Assembly: GCA_965226095.1 (NCBI GenBank) | Contig: OZ245336.1 | Coordinates: 1,240,001-1,304,000, forward strand | Direction: 5' to 3' | Length of the DNA stretch: 64,000 bases | DNA from: JANQSP01 sp965226095 | Lineage (GTDB): Bacteria > Bdellovibrionota > Bdellovibrionia > Bdellovibrionales > UBA1609 | Part shown: in pieces, positions 17,876 through 25,271 of the stretch | Layout: every line of letters begins with the position of its first letter | Position numbering within the stretch: the first letter of the stretch is position 1 | Position numbers and translations under genes: made by a program | Notes under the pieces: model-generated | What the model was told of the DNA's origin: nothing | Seen by the model: the letters and a program-made list of their open reading frames with translations, nothing else | Database searches by the model: none

Positions 17876-19085
17876 TCACAATTTTTTTTGCTCTAAAGGT
17901 TGAAGCCTTAAAATTTTTCCATCATCTGTGGAAACATAAATAAAACCTTTTGGACCTTCAATCACTTCCCGCACTCTTAAACCCAAGGAAGAAAGCAATT
18001 TTTCCTCTTCTTTCACAATATTTTTTTGACTGATTTTTAGACGATTTAAGTGCGTTAAAACCAAAGCACCTGAAAAAAAATGCCCTTTCCATTTTTTAAA
18101 TTTCTTACCGGAATAGATAAGTAAGCCACAGGGCGCAATAGAAGGCACATAGTATTTGACAGGCTGTTCCAATCCTTTTTTTACAAAACCTTCACCAATA
18201 CGAGGCCCCCAATACTCTTTCCCATAAGTAATAATTGGCCAGCCGTAGTTTAAACCTTTTTTTATTAAATTTATTTCATCTCCTCCACGGGGACCATGTT
18301 CCTGCTCCCACAGTTCCCCTGTTTCAGGATGAATATATAAACCTTGAGGATTGCGATGACCAAAGCTCCATACTTCCGGTAAAGCTAGCTCAGTTTTATT
18401 GCTGCGCTTTTTATAAAAAGGATTATCTTGAGGAGCCTGCCCCTCATCAGTAAGTCGCAAAACTTTTCCCAAGTGAGTATTCAGGCTTTGGGCTTTATGT
18501 CTTTGGTGTCGATCACCAACTGTCATAAACAAAAATTTTTGCTTATCAAAAACCAGCCGAGAACCAAAGTGAATGGAAGAGGAAATAAATGGTTTTGCTA
18601 AAAAAATATCTTTTACCTGCTTGATCTTTTTTTCTCTCATACCTGTAAAAATCCCTCGAGCTAAAGCAGTCGTTTGCTTTCTTCCCATTTTTTTGGAGTA
18701 AGTAAAATAAACTTTTTTATTCTTTAAAAAATCAGGATGTAATGCAATATCCATCAAGCCTCCCTGTCCCTTTTTCATACACCTGGGGGGAACCGGATAC
18801 AGTATGGATTTTTTTATTCTGTATATTTAATATTTTGAATTGGCCTTTTCGTTCTGTGAATAGTATGTGGCGATCATCAATAAAACTCATAGCCCATATT
18901 ACACCCTGGTTTTCAGCTAACACTGCCACTTCAAAAGGTTCGCTGGCATTTGGGTATTGTTCCAGAATGTTCACGGTTGGTGGATTTTGTGATTGTTCTT
19001 TTTGTGAATCTGTTGAATGTGCTGAATTTATTAAAACAAACAAAAATATAAATGCCACACATCTTGATAGAAAGACTTTATTCAT
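17876..19085 (-). pseudogene. PQQ-dependent sugar dehydrogenase (YliI/Asd type), one frameshift
   Basis: An exported beta-propeller enzyme split in two frames. The N-terminal part has a signal peptide (RCVAFIFLFVLINSAHS) and the opening propeller blade (WAMSFIDDRHILFTERKGQ). At about 18765 the frame changes within GAAAAAGGG: the first frame reads QVYEKGTG, whereas the family needs QVYEKGQGGLMDIALHPDF, which is present one frame over. Removing one base restores the gene. The rest is complete: SFGHRNPQGLYIHPETGE, WEQEHGPRGGDEINLI, LNYGWPIITYGKEY and a closing EVIEGPKGFIYVSTDDGKI. Such enzymes oxidise aldose sugars in the periplasm with PQQ. A sequencing slip in the A5G3 run is possible. Confidence 0.8.
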
Positions 19086-19251
19086 GAAAATGTAGATCAT
19101 CAATATTACCCAAATCTTTCTGTAGCTCCTTAGAAATTGGATTCAAAGACGCCGCATGAAGCTGAGAGAAATCATCCAAAAATTGAAGGATCTCATCAGG
19201 AGCCATTGCCCGACATTTTTGCAAATACTCCAATAGAAAATGTTTGAACAC
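19078..19251 (-). CDS. Possible 57-residue hypothetical protein
   Basis: An open frame from a GTG at 19251 gives a soluble, helical sequence (FKHFLLEYLQKCRAM; PDEILQFLDDFSQLHAASL) ending eight bases into the sugar dehydrogenase start. Composition is protein-like and the overlap suggests coupling, but no ribosome site is obvious and no family is recognised. Confidence 0.3.
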   Translation of the reverse strand: MFKHFLLEYLQKCRAMAPDEILQFLDDFSQLHAASLNPISKELQKDLGNIDDLHFHE

Positions 19252-19375
19252 ATTTAAACTTCATCTAGTTGCTCCAAGGCTTTAGTATCGATTAAATCCT
19301 GCTCTCTCCCACTACTCTAATTCTCCATTAAATCATATCATTGAAAACAATGGAAATTCAGTGTCTAAATTTTTT

Positions 19376-19451
19376 TGGGGCGATCGACGGGATTTGAACC
19401 CGCGACAGCCAGATCCACAATCTGGAGCTCTACCACTGAGCTACGACCGCC
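19376..19451 (-). tRNA. tRNA-His (anticodon GTG)
   Basis: Read on the minus strand, acceptor GCGGTCG pairs with CGATCGC (one G-T), preceded by the His-specific extra G and matched by discriminator C. The anticodon stem CCAGA/TCTGG encloses TTGTGGA, giving GTG. CCA is encoded, unlike in tRNA-Gln and tRNA-Ser here. Confidence 0.93.
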
Positions 19452-19550
19452 ATATACTTTGAACTTTATGTATGGAAAGCCAAAAAATCAACTCTCCTCT
19501 TTAAAATTATTGCCAGAAAGTGGAAAAAATCATAATACCACTACAAGAAA

Positions 19551-20246
19551 ATGTTAAATAGTAAAATAAAACTCCCTCTTACTCATAGTCCCTCAGTTAA
19601 AATAAAGCAATTGCTCTATTGTATTTTCACTGGCATTTTATTCAGTCCAACAGTTTTTGCCATCACACCTTTTGTAGATACTGGAAAACTTTTACGTGAT
19701 GATGAAAAAGATATCTCCGCTCATGCTATTATTCATCATCTATCTGCAGAAGAAAAAACAGGATTTCATTTAGTACTTACTTTAGATCAAGCACATTGGA
19801 GTCAAAAATCACTCAACATGAGGTATTTTCTGGGCGGAGGAACAACAGGATTCAATGGAGGAGCTTTTTTAAAATGGGTTCCCTTTCCTGATTATAAATG
19901 GCAACCGGCTTTAGGTATTGCCGGCGGTGGAGAATATCAGTTTGCTGGTATTAAAACACATATCATAAAATTACATATTCGACCTTTTATAAGTAAAAAA
20001 CTGGATACTCCTGTAGGAAGCTTTTCACCCTATCTGGCTTTTCCCGTATCTATAGATATTAACAATTTTACACAAGTACAAATACCACTGAGATTTGCCT
20101 TAGGTGTAAAAGGTGAAATGTTTTTTATTGATTTTAGAAAGTTGTTTCTCAATATTGAGTTTAGTACTGCTCTGGCAGGTCAAAGTCCTTTTTATTTTAG
20201 TGTTGGTGTGCTGACCTATTGGACGGACCGTAGCGCAGCCTGGTAG
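19551..20246 (+). CDS. Probable outer-membrane beta-barrel protein, reading into tRNA-Pro
   Basis: 231 residues. A signal peptide (LLYCIFTGILFSPTVFA, cleavage about 37) is followed by alternating polar/hydrophobic strands with glycine and aromatic residues (MRYFLGGGTTGFNGGAFLKW; FYFSVGVLTYW), as in small barrels. The natural barrel end would be VGVLTYW, closing in an aromatic. The frame then continues seven residues (TDRSAAW) and stops at a TAG inside the tRNA-Pro D arm, so the gene overlaps the tRNA by 23 bases. Either the original stop was lost or the overlap is tolerated. No specific family is recognised. Confidence 0.6.
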   Translation: MLNSKIKLPLTHSPSVKIKQLLYCIFTGILFSPTVFAITPFVDTGKLLRDDEKDISAHAIIHHLSAEEKTGFHLVLTLDQAHWSQKSLNMRYFLGGGTTGFNGGAFLKWVPFPDYKWQPALGIAGGGEYQFAGIKTHIIKLHIRPFISKKLDTPVGSFSPYLAFPVSIDINNFTQVQIPLRFALGVKGEMFFIDFRKLFLNIEFSTALAGQSPFYFSVGVLTYWTDRSAAW

Positions 20247-20300
20247 CGCGCCACCTTGGGGTGGTGGAGGTCGCTGGTTCAAATCCAGTCGGTCCGACCA
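20224..20300 (+). tRNA. tRNA-Pro (anticodon GGG), attachment site of the island
   Basis: Acceptor CGGACCG pairs exactly with CGGTCCG; the anticodon stem CCACC/GGTGG holds TTGGGGT, giving GGG; CCA is encoded. Its last 18 bases plus CT (20283-20302) recur exactly at 39570-39589, marking the two ends of the inserted island. The gene itself is intact because the left end regenerates the complete tRNA. Confidence 0.96.
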
Positions 20301-20302
20301 CT
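20283..20302 (+). other. attL (tRNA-Pro 3' end)
   Basis: ATCCAGTCGGTCCGACCACT, identical to 39570-39589. An imperfect version with two single-base insertions (CCC and GGG runs) lies at 36490-36511. Confidence 0.85.
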
Positions 20303-20349
20303 AGCATAAACTATTGAAATCATTGAAGTTTTTTGGTAGAAATATTCTT

Positions 20350-20405
20350 TAACTGGATTTTTCTCAGAAATTCTGAGAGGCATATCAAAACAACTAAAAG
20401 TAAAT
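20350..20405. repeat. Left-end repeat L1
   Basis: TTAACTGGATTTTTCTCAG and on to AACAACTAAAAGTAAATTA, directly before the integrase stop. It matches 37419-37480 (L2) over about 60 bases. Both contain a small hairpin at the same place with changed but still pairing arms (CTCAG..CTGAG here, CTCAAAA..TTTTGAG in L2). Confidence 0.7.
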
Positions 20406-20408
20406 TAG

Positions 20409-21404
20409 TTACAACTGACTGTTTTTAAAGAGAGCAGAAAAAGTTTTTTCTCCTGTCTCGTGACTCAAGAGTGCCACAGTCTTTGCATATCTTTGAGTCA
20501 TTCTTGCTTCTGTATGTCCAAGGCTGGCTTGAACAGCAGAAAGATTTTTTGTCCCTATAAGTGCCATCGTAGCAAAAGTATGTCGACAAATATGGGTAGA
20601 ACGCCAAGGCAACCCTAACGATTTAAAACCGTGATTAAACGCTGACTGAATAGCATTGTATTTTAAAATCTTACCTGTACCACTTATAAAAACCATGTCA
20701 CTTTTGGATTCCTTCTTTATTTCCTTAAAGATTTCTTTAAGCTTCTCTGGAAGCATCAGAAGTCTTACAGACTGAACAGTTTTTGTCACATCTTCCAAAT
20801 AAGGTTCTTTTGTATGATAATCCCAACACACTCTTCTCATTACTCTAGCTACACTACGCTCTAAATCAACAACTTTCCACTTCAAACCACAAGCTTCACC
20901 TACCCTAGCACCTGTAAGAAGCATGAAAGTTGCGAGCCTCCAATAAACAGGATTCTTATTACATTTTTTAAGTCGATTGATCCACTTTACTGCATCTTCT
21001 GGTTGAATAAAATGATCTGGCCTTCTAGGAATACGAGGTTTATACACACATAACTGTTTATGCTTTTTTGTTATAGGAACATTAAAGTCTTCATTTATAA
21101 AATCCCTGTACCAATTTAAAATTGTACTTAGTAAGTTTAGTTCATGAATAAAAGTTTTTCTTCCATTATTTTTTGCTGTTGGATGCTTCTTAAGCCAACT
21201 GAGCCACTCCACAATCTTTATACCTTTGAACTTAGACATTTGTAATGTTGCTAAAGGGCTTGAATAAAAGTAAATTAGCTGACATTCATATTTTTGATAA
21301 GTGGATTTTGCCAGTCGTGTTTTGGCGTCTATTAAAAACTCATCTACACATTTCTTAAATAACATTTGTTTCTTTGTTTGGTATCTTCTTTTTGTTATTG
21401 CCAT
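20409..21404 (-). CDS. Tyrosine recombinase (island integrase)
   Basis: 331 residues from the ATG at 21404, chosen because a CGAAGGGAG-type ribosome site ends 8 bases ahead; an in-frame codon at 21431 is less likely. The N-terminal SAM-like core-binding domain (about 15-110) precedes the catalytic domain. Catalytic residues are visible: Arg in LTGARVGEACGLKW, His-x-x-Arg in HICRHTFATMAL, His in ASLGHTEARMTQRYAK with the nucleophilic Tyr in RYAK. It would catalyse site-specific integration and excision between the tRNA-Pro end and the element end. It is transcribed towards the tRNA, the usual layout for such islands. No excisionase gene is recognised nearby. Confidence 0.93.
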   Translation of the reverse strand: MAITKRRYQTKKQMLFKKCVDEFLIDAKTRLAKSTYQKYECQLIYFYSSPLATLQMSKFKGIKIVEWLSWLKKHPTAKNNGRKTFIHELNLLSTILNWYRDFINEDFNVPITKKHKQLCVYKPRIPRRPDHFIQPEDAVKWINRLKKCNKNPVYWRLATFMLLTGARVGEACGLKWKVVDLERSVARVMRRVCWDYHTKEPYLEDVTKTVQSVRLLMLPEKLKEIFKEIKKESKSDMVFISGTGKILKYNAIQSAFNHGFKSLGLPWRSTHICRHTFATMALIGTKNLSAVQASLGHTEARMTQRYAKTVALLSHETGEKTFSALFKNSQL

Positions 21405-21417
21405 TGTGGTTTCTCCC

Positions 21418-21746
21418 TTCGGTTTGACCACTACAGGTTTCAGTACAATAAAAAATAAAAAAAGAAAAGAGAGGAAGCGAAGAGTTTTTAAAATTGAAAA
21501 GAAGGATGAGAAAGTCCGTTTTATATATGTAAAATGGATATAACTTTATAAATAGAAAATTTATTTGTTACTAAGAAGTGAGAACATGATAAACTTGAAA
21601 GTTTTGTTCTGTTTATGAATCTATAATAAGAATCAAATTAGGATTATAATATGCTTTGATCTCTCCTTTCTTTAGTGCCATCAAAAGAACAAGGGCCAGC
21701 CAATATGGCCAGCCCTTGCAAACAAACCGATGGGGGTTTTGTTTTC
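21418..21746. other. AT-rich gap between integrase and pilin remnant
   Basis: No gene seen on either strand. Holds the integrase leader, a purine-rich stretch (AAAGAGAGGAAGCGAAGAG, about 21460) like those at 23680 and 37640, and an imperfect inverted repeat (AAGGGCCAGCC..GGCCAGCCCTT, about 21688-21716) that may end the pilin transcript. Confidence 0.4.
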
Positions 21747-22376
21747 TTAAGTTTTATTTTGACAAACATCTGCAATAGTCCCGTTGCTGTCCATGTCTCC
21801 AGCTGAACACATGCTATTGCAAGCATACAGGGAGTTACATTAAGCCATTTTGTGCATTTGGTTGCCCCAGCACTGTTGTTTGTCACAAGTTCCTGTGTCT
21901 GTCGCCTTTGGGCCAGAGTCATCATTACTCATAAAATAACCAGTCGCTACATCTCCTTTTTGATAAGCTGCACCGAATATGAAAGAATCTGGATTCAATT
22001 CACATTTAGCAACGGTAAAGCAGTACCATTGACATTTATTGCTTCAGAACGCAGCGGATAGTGGGGAGAGCTGAGGTACAGCCACAGCTCCAAAGCCAGC
22101 AAAGCTATTTGTAGCTGAAGTATAAAGATTACTTGTTCCTACCGTTTGGATACCAGCACTGTCCAATGTAGCACAAAAAGTGTTATTAAAAGTCTCGTGT
22201 GCCATATAAGCTTTATGGCCAGATGACACTTCCGATTTTACAGCGGTCTGATTCGCACCTTCCTTATATTTTTTATAAGCTGGGATAGCAATGGCGGATA
22301 ACACACCCACAATTCCCACTGTGACCAGGACTTCCAATAAGGTAAATCCTTTTTTATTTCTTAAAATGTTTTTCAT
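21747..22376 (-). pseudogene. Type IV pilin with two in-frame stop codons
   Basis: The gene starts with a prepilin leader and cleavage site (LRNKKGFTLLEVLVTVGIVG) and a pilin-like helix (SAIAIPAYKKYKEGANQTAV). A TGA (22044-22046) stops it after 110 residues. The same frame then continues as good pilin-like sequence for 67 residues (KCELNPDSFIFGAAYQKGD; GYFMSNDDSGPKATDTG), meets a TAA (21840-21842), goes on (CNSLYACNSMCSAGDMDSNG) and ends at TAA 21747-21749. The frame is kept throughout, so only nonsense changes have occurred. TGA is used as a normal stop elsewhere here, so recoding is unlikely. The intact form would be a 207-residue major or minor pilin with a cysteine-rich C terminus. Confidence 0.8.
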
Positions 22377-22455
22377 AAAACCTCCTCGTTTTATATTGTT
22401 ATTAAATAAGTTATTTTTTTTATTTTCCTAAGCCTCACTCCATAGCCCTCCTTTG

Positions 22456-22776
22456 CTATTTCCTGTTTAAATCAAAAGTTTCTTCAACGCCGATACCTTT
22501 TTTCTCAAACCTGTTTTTGAGACTTTGCACCTTAGCTTCGGACTCCATGTGAGCTGTTTGCTCTCTTAGGAATTGGCTATACTTAACTAGCTCTTTAGTC
22601 TCTTTCCACTTCTCTGCCTGTTTAAGCCAGTACCAGGGACTGAACATAATCAGAGCGGATAACAACCCCGTCTGTGCAAAAATCAATGCGGCTAAAAATT
22701 TTTTATCTGGATTGTTCATTCTCTTTTTCATCTCCATTTTTGACTTTCCAAAACTTGATGTGCTTATCTTGTTCAA
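22456..22776 (-). CDS. Small single-pass membrane protein
   Basis: 106 residues from the first start; later in-frame ATG codons (residues 14, 16, 20) are possible. One membrane segment (FLAALIFAQTGLLSALIMFS, about 28-47) precedes a cytoplasmic or periplasmic helix rich in K and E (KQAEKWKETKELVKYSQFLR) that could form a coiled coil. It precedes the pilin pseudogene on the same strand (80-base gap), so a role with the pilin is conceivable but unproven. No family recognised. Confidence 0.5.
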   Translation of the reverse strand: MNKISTSSFGKSKMEMKKRMNNPDKKFLAALIFAQTGLLSALIMFSPWYWLKQAEKWKETKELVKYSQFLREQTAHMESEAKVQSLKNRFEKKGIGVEETFDLNRK

Positions 22777-22781
22777 GAAAA

Positions 22782-23285
22782 TTGGTAGGATAATGTATGC
22801 CCTACCAATTTTTTCTGCTTTGAAATTAAAATCTTATTCCCCTACAATTAAAAGTCTATAATGATTTTCGGGTAAATCAATATAATTTTTAAAGAAAATT
22901 CCATACATTTAAAAAAACTAATAATATTAAACACTTATTTATGTATCATTTTAGTACAATCGTCCAAGTTATAAACATTTTTTATGTCTCAGAGTAACAT
23001 TTTACTCAAAATTTAATGATATTCTTGCAGAAAATATTGACATAAAAATCCAAACCATAGCTATTCCATTTGAATCTTTTTGCATCTAAACAAATAACAA
23101 CTTCTTCAAATACTAATCTTAATTTTCTTTTATAGAGATAAAACAACAAAGTATAAAACTTTAATATTTTCAATATTTTATAAGGCTTTACTTATTTATA
23201 TTTCTTAAAACTTCCACATTATTTTCTCTTACTTCCATCAAATTTCATCGGATTCATTTTGGTAGGGCATACATTATCCTACCAA
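22782..23285. repeat. 27-bp inverted repeats flanking a 450-bp non-coding block
   Basis: TTGGTAGG-ATAATGTATGC-CCTACCAA at 22782-22808 and its exact reverse complement at 23259-23285. Each arm is itself a palindrome (8 to 10-bp stem, 11-base loop). The 450 bases between are very AT-rich with no gene on either strand. The layout resembles a small non-autonomous insertion or a pair of protein-binding hairpins. No target duplication is evident. Confidence 0.75.
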
Positions 23286-23337
23286 TTCATTCTTTAAACT
23301 CCTATAATCACCAGAATTTTTAAGATTTTAAATTATT

Positions 23338-23375
23338 TTTTGCGTAATTTTTGCGTGTTTTTTTGCGTAATTTTC
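23338..23375. repeat. Truncated right-end repeat C0
   Basis: TTTTTGCGTAATTTTTGCGTG and TTTTTTGCGTAATTTTCC: the same 11-bp-spaced TTGCGTRATTT units that begin the 141-bp repeats at 26888 and 30381, here without the rest. Confidence 0.55.
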
Positions 23376-23391
23376 CATTTAATAAGAAGTA

Positions 23392-23526
23392 TTATTTTTG
23401 CTTTTCTATTTGTTCTTTTAGATTTGATAATTCACTTTTCAGATTGTTTATTACTTTTTCTGATTTTATCGACTGCCAAGCAATAAACATAATGGCTAAC
23501 GACAGTAATATAATACCTATGTCCAT
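23392..23526 (-). CDS. 44-residue membrane-anchored coiled-coil protein
   Basis: Begins at an ATG (23524-23526) 7 bases after a very strong ribosome site (GAGGAGG). Residues 3-17 form a membrane segment (IGIILLSLAIMFIAW); residues 20-44 form a charged heptad-like helix (KSEKVINNLKSELSNLKEQI). The layout is that of small phage or toxin-type membrane proteins. It is divergent from the AlbA_2 gene. No family is recognised, but the start signal makes it credible. Confidence 0.6.
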   Translation of the reverse strand: MDIGIILLSLAIMFIAWQSIKSEKVINNLKSELSNLKEQIEKQK

Positions 23527-23659
23527 TTTTACTCCTCCTCTTTATCTTTATCATCAACTCTACACCAGTTAGGGAGTAAAATTTTACATATAAGAGTTAA
23601 AATAGAAGTATAAACCCGGCTGTACGAAATATAAAAAAATTGTTTGTTAAAGCAGAGCG

Positions 23660-23770
23660 ACCAGAGTTTAAAAAAATAAAGAGAGGGAAAGCGAACCAGA
23701 AGAGAGCTTAGAAAATAAAAAAATAACCTCCATTTTAGAGAGGCATCCATATTATTTCTTGATTTCATAT
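23660..23770. repeat. Leader module M1 upstream of the AlbA_2 gene
   Basis: CCAGAGTTTAAAAAAATAAA, GAGAGGGAAAGCGAAC and the following hairpin (CCTC..GAGG) are shared with 37617-37735, which also lies just upstream of an AlbA_2 gene. The minus strand is open through both copies with similar peptides (VRFPSLYFFKLW), so a leader RNA or a small peptide gene are both possible. Confidence 0.5.
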
Positions 23771-23828
23771 ATAAAAGTTGTAGTATTTTCAGTACCCTAT
23801 GGGATTATAAAAAGAAGGCATTATCTAC

Positions 23829-25238
23829 ATGACAGATACAGAAATTAAAAACCTCATTTTGACTGGTGAAGGATACCATATAGAGTTTAAACAGGCTTTG
23901 GATAAATCTCTTATTGAAGAAGTTTGTGCTTTTGCCAATTCATCAGGTGGACATATTTTAATGGGAGTAGCTGATAATGGAATAGTTAAAGGCATTGATA
24001 CGGATAATCGCATTCGATCTAAGATTCAAGATACAGTAAACCGGTTGCAACCAAAATTAGATATTTCTATTGAAGTTAAAGAAGATATTATTGTTATTCA
24101 TGTCCCTGAAGGTCATGAAAAACCATACGGCTCTCCAAGAGGTTTTTTTATGAGAGTAGGAGCAAACTCTCAGAAAATGACTAGGGATGAAATTATAAAC
24201 TTTTTTAAAAAAGAAGGTCGTATTAATTTTGAAGAGTTAATCAATGAAAAAGCTAATTTCGCAAAGGATTTTGATCCAAAAGCTTTTAAACACTTTTTGA
24301 AACTTTCAGGTATTAGCTCGACTATTAAGAGAGAAGTACTTCTACAGAATCTTGATTGTCTAACATCTGATAAAAAACTCACAAACTTAGGTGTTCTATT
24401 TTTTGCTCAAGATATAGATTTCATTATGAATTATGCCCTTGTTGATTGTGTTTTATTCAGAGGAACAGAAAAAGTGAAAATTTTAAATAGAAAACAATAC
24501 ACAGGAAATATCATAGATAATATTGAAGATGCTTTAGCTTTTATTCAAAAGCATACAAATACAGAGTATGTTATTACGGGTAAGCCTCGTAGAGAAGAAA
24601 TTCATGATTACCCTGAAACTGCTTTAAGAGAAGCGATTGTCAATGCAGTTTGTCACAGAGATTACTTTGAAAGAAGATGTCATGTTGTTGTAGAGGTATT
24701 TTCTAATAGGGTAGAAATTTACAATCCAGGTGGTTTGCCCAATGGGCTTGATCCAAAAACTTTTGGAACAAAAAGTGTTCCACGAAATCTACTTATTGCT
24801 TCAATGTTACATAGAGCAAATTACATAGAACAAGCTGGAACAGGAATAGGTCGTATCAAAAAAGCTCTTGCGAATCATAAAAAGAAAGTGAAACTCGATA
24901 TTCAATATAGTGATGATAGTATGTTTTACAGTGTTATTTTCACAAAAGAAAGGTTGGTAGAAACTACCCAGAAAAGGTTGGTAGAAACTAATGAAAATAT
25001 TAGAGAATTCAATGACTTAGAAAAGTATCAGGTTGGTAGTAAAAGGTTGGTAGAAAATCAATTTAAAATACTTGAATTGATGCTTAAAGACCCTAAAATT
25101 TCAAAACAAAAGATGGCTGAAGTTATTGGTATTAGTACTACTGCAATTGATAAGAATATTAGTATCTTAAAAAGAGAAGGTTTTATAGAAAGAGTTGGTC
25201 CTGATAAAGGTGGCTACTGGAGAGTAGTTAAACAATAA
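23829..25238 (+). CDS. AlbA_2/Schlafen-like ATPase with C-terminal winged helix
   Basis: 469 residues in the COG2865 layout. The AlbA_2 (Schlafen-like) domain lies at about 8-120 (EGYHIEFKQALDKSLIEEV; FANSSGGHILMGVADNG; PRGFFMRVGANSQKMTRDEI). A GHKL-like ATP-binding region lies at about 255-345 (ALREAIVNAVCHRDYF; VEIYNPGGLPNGLDP; KSVPRNLLIASM; GTGIGRIKKAL). A linker contains four copies of KRLVE/ERLVE-type text, encoded by repeats of GGTTGGTAGAAA, and a winged helix closes it (ISKQKMAEVIGISTTAIDK). Members are thought to be DNA-binding regulators or defence proteins; function is unproven. A second, decayed relative lies at 37741-39085 and a tail fragment at 30538-30729. Confidence 0.85.
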   Translation: MTDTEIKNLILTGEGYHIEFKQALDKSLIEEVCAFANSSGGHILMGVADNGIVKGIDTDNRIRSKIQDTVNRLQPKLDISIEVKEDIIVIHVPEGHEKPYGSPRGFFMRVGANSQKMTRDEIINFFKKEGRINFEELINEKANFAKDFDPKAFKHFLKLSGISSTIKREVLLQNLDCLTSDKKLTNLGVLFFAQDIDFIMNYALVDCVLFRGTEKVKILNRKQYTGNIIDNIEDALAFIQKHTNTEYVITGKPRREEIHDYPETALREAIVNAVCHRDYFERRCHVVVEVFSNRVEIYNPGGLPNGLDPKTFGTKSVPRNLLIASMLHRANYIEQAGTGIGRIKKALANHKKKVKLDIQYSDDSMFYSVIFTKERLVETTQKRLVETNENIREFNDLEKYQVGSKRLVENQFKILELMLKDPKISKQKMAEVIGISTTAIDKNISILKREGFIERVGPDKGGYWRVVKQ

Positions 25239-25271
25239 AATAAATCAACTAGAGTTTAAAAAGAAAATAGT

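Noticed and set aside
20100..20282. Minus-strand 60-codon frame across tRNA-Pro
   Set aside because: Antisense to a tRNA and to the barrel gene end, with no ribosome site.
22044..22046. UGA readthrough or recoding in the pilin gene
   Set aside because: TGA ends other genes here and TGG encodes all Trp seen; the second stop is TAA, so recoding would need two different events.
23529..23768. Minus-strand 79-codon frame before the 44-residue gene
   Set aside because: Possible but unproven: it shares VRFPSLYFFKLW with the M3 copy simply because the DNA is repeated. I list the module as a leader repeat instead.
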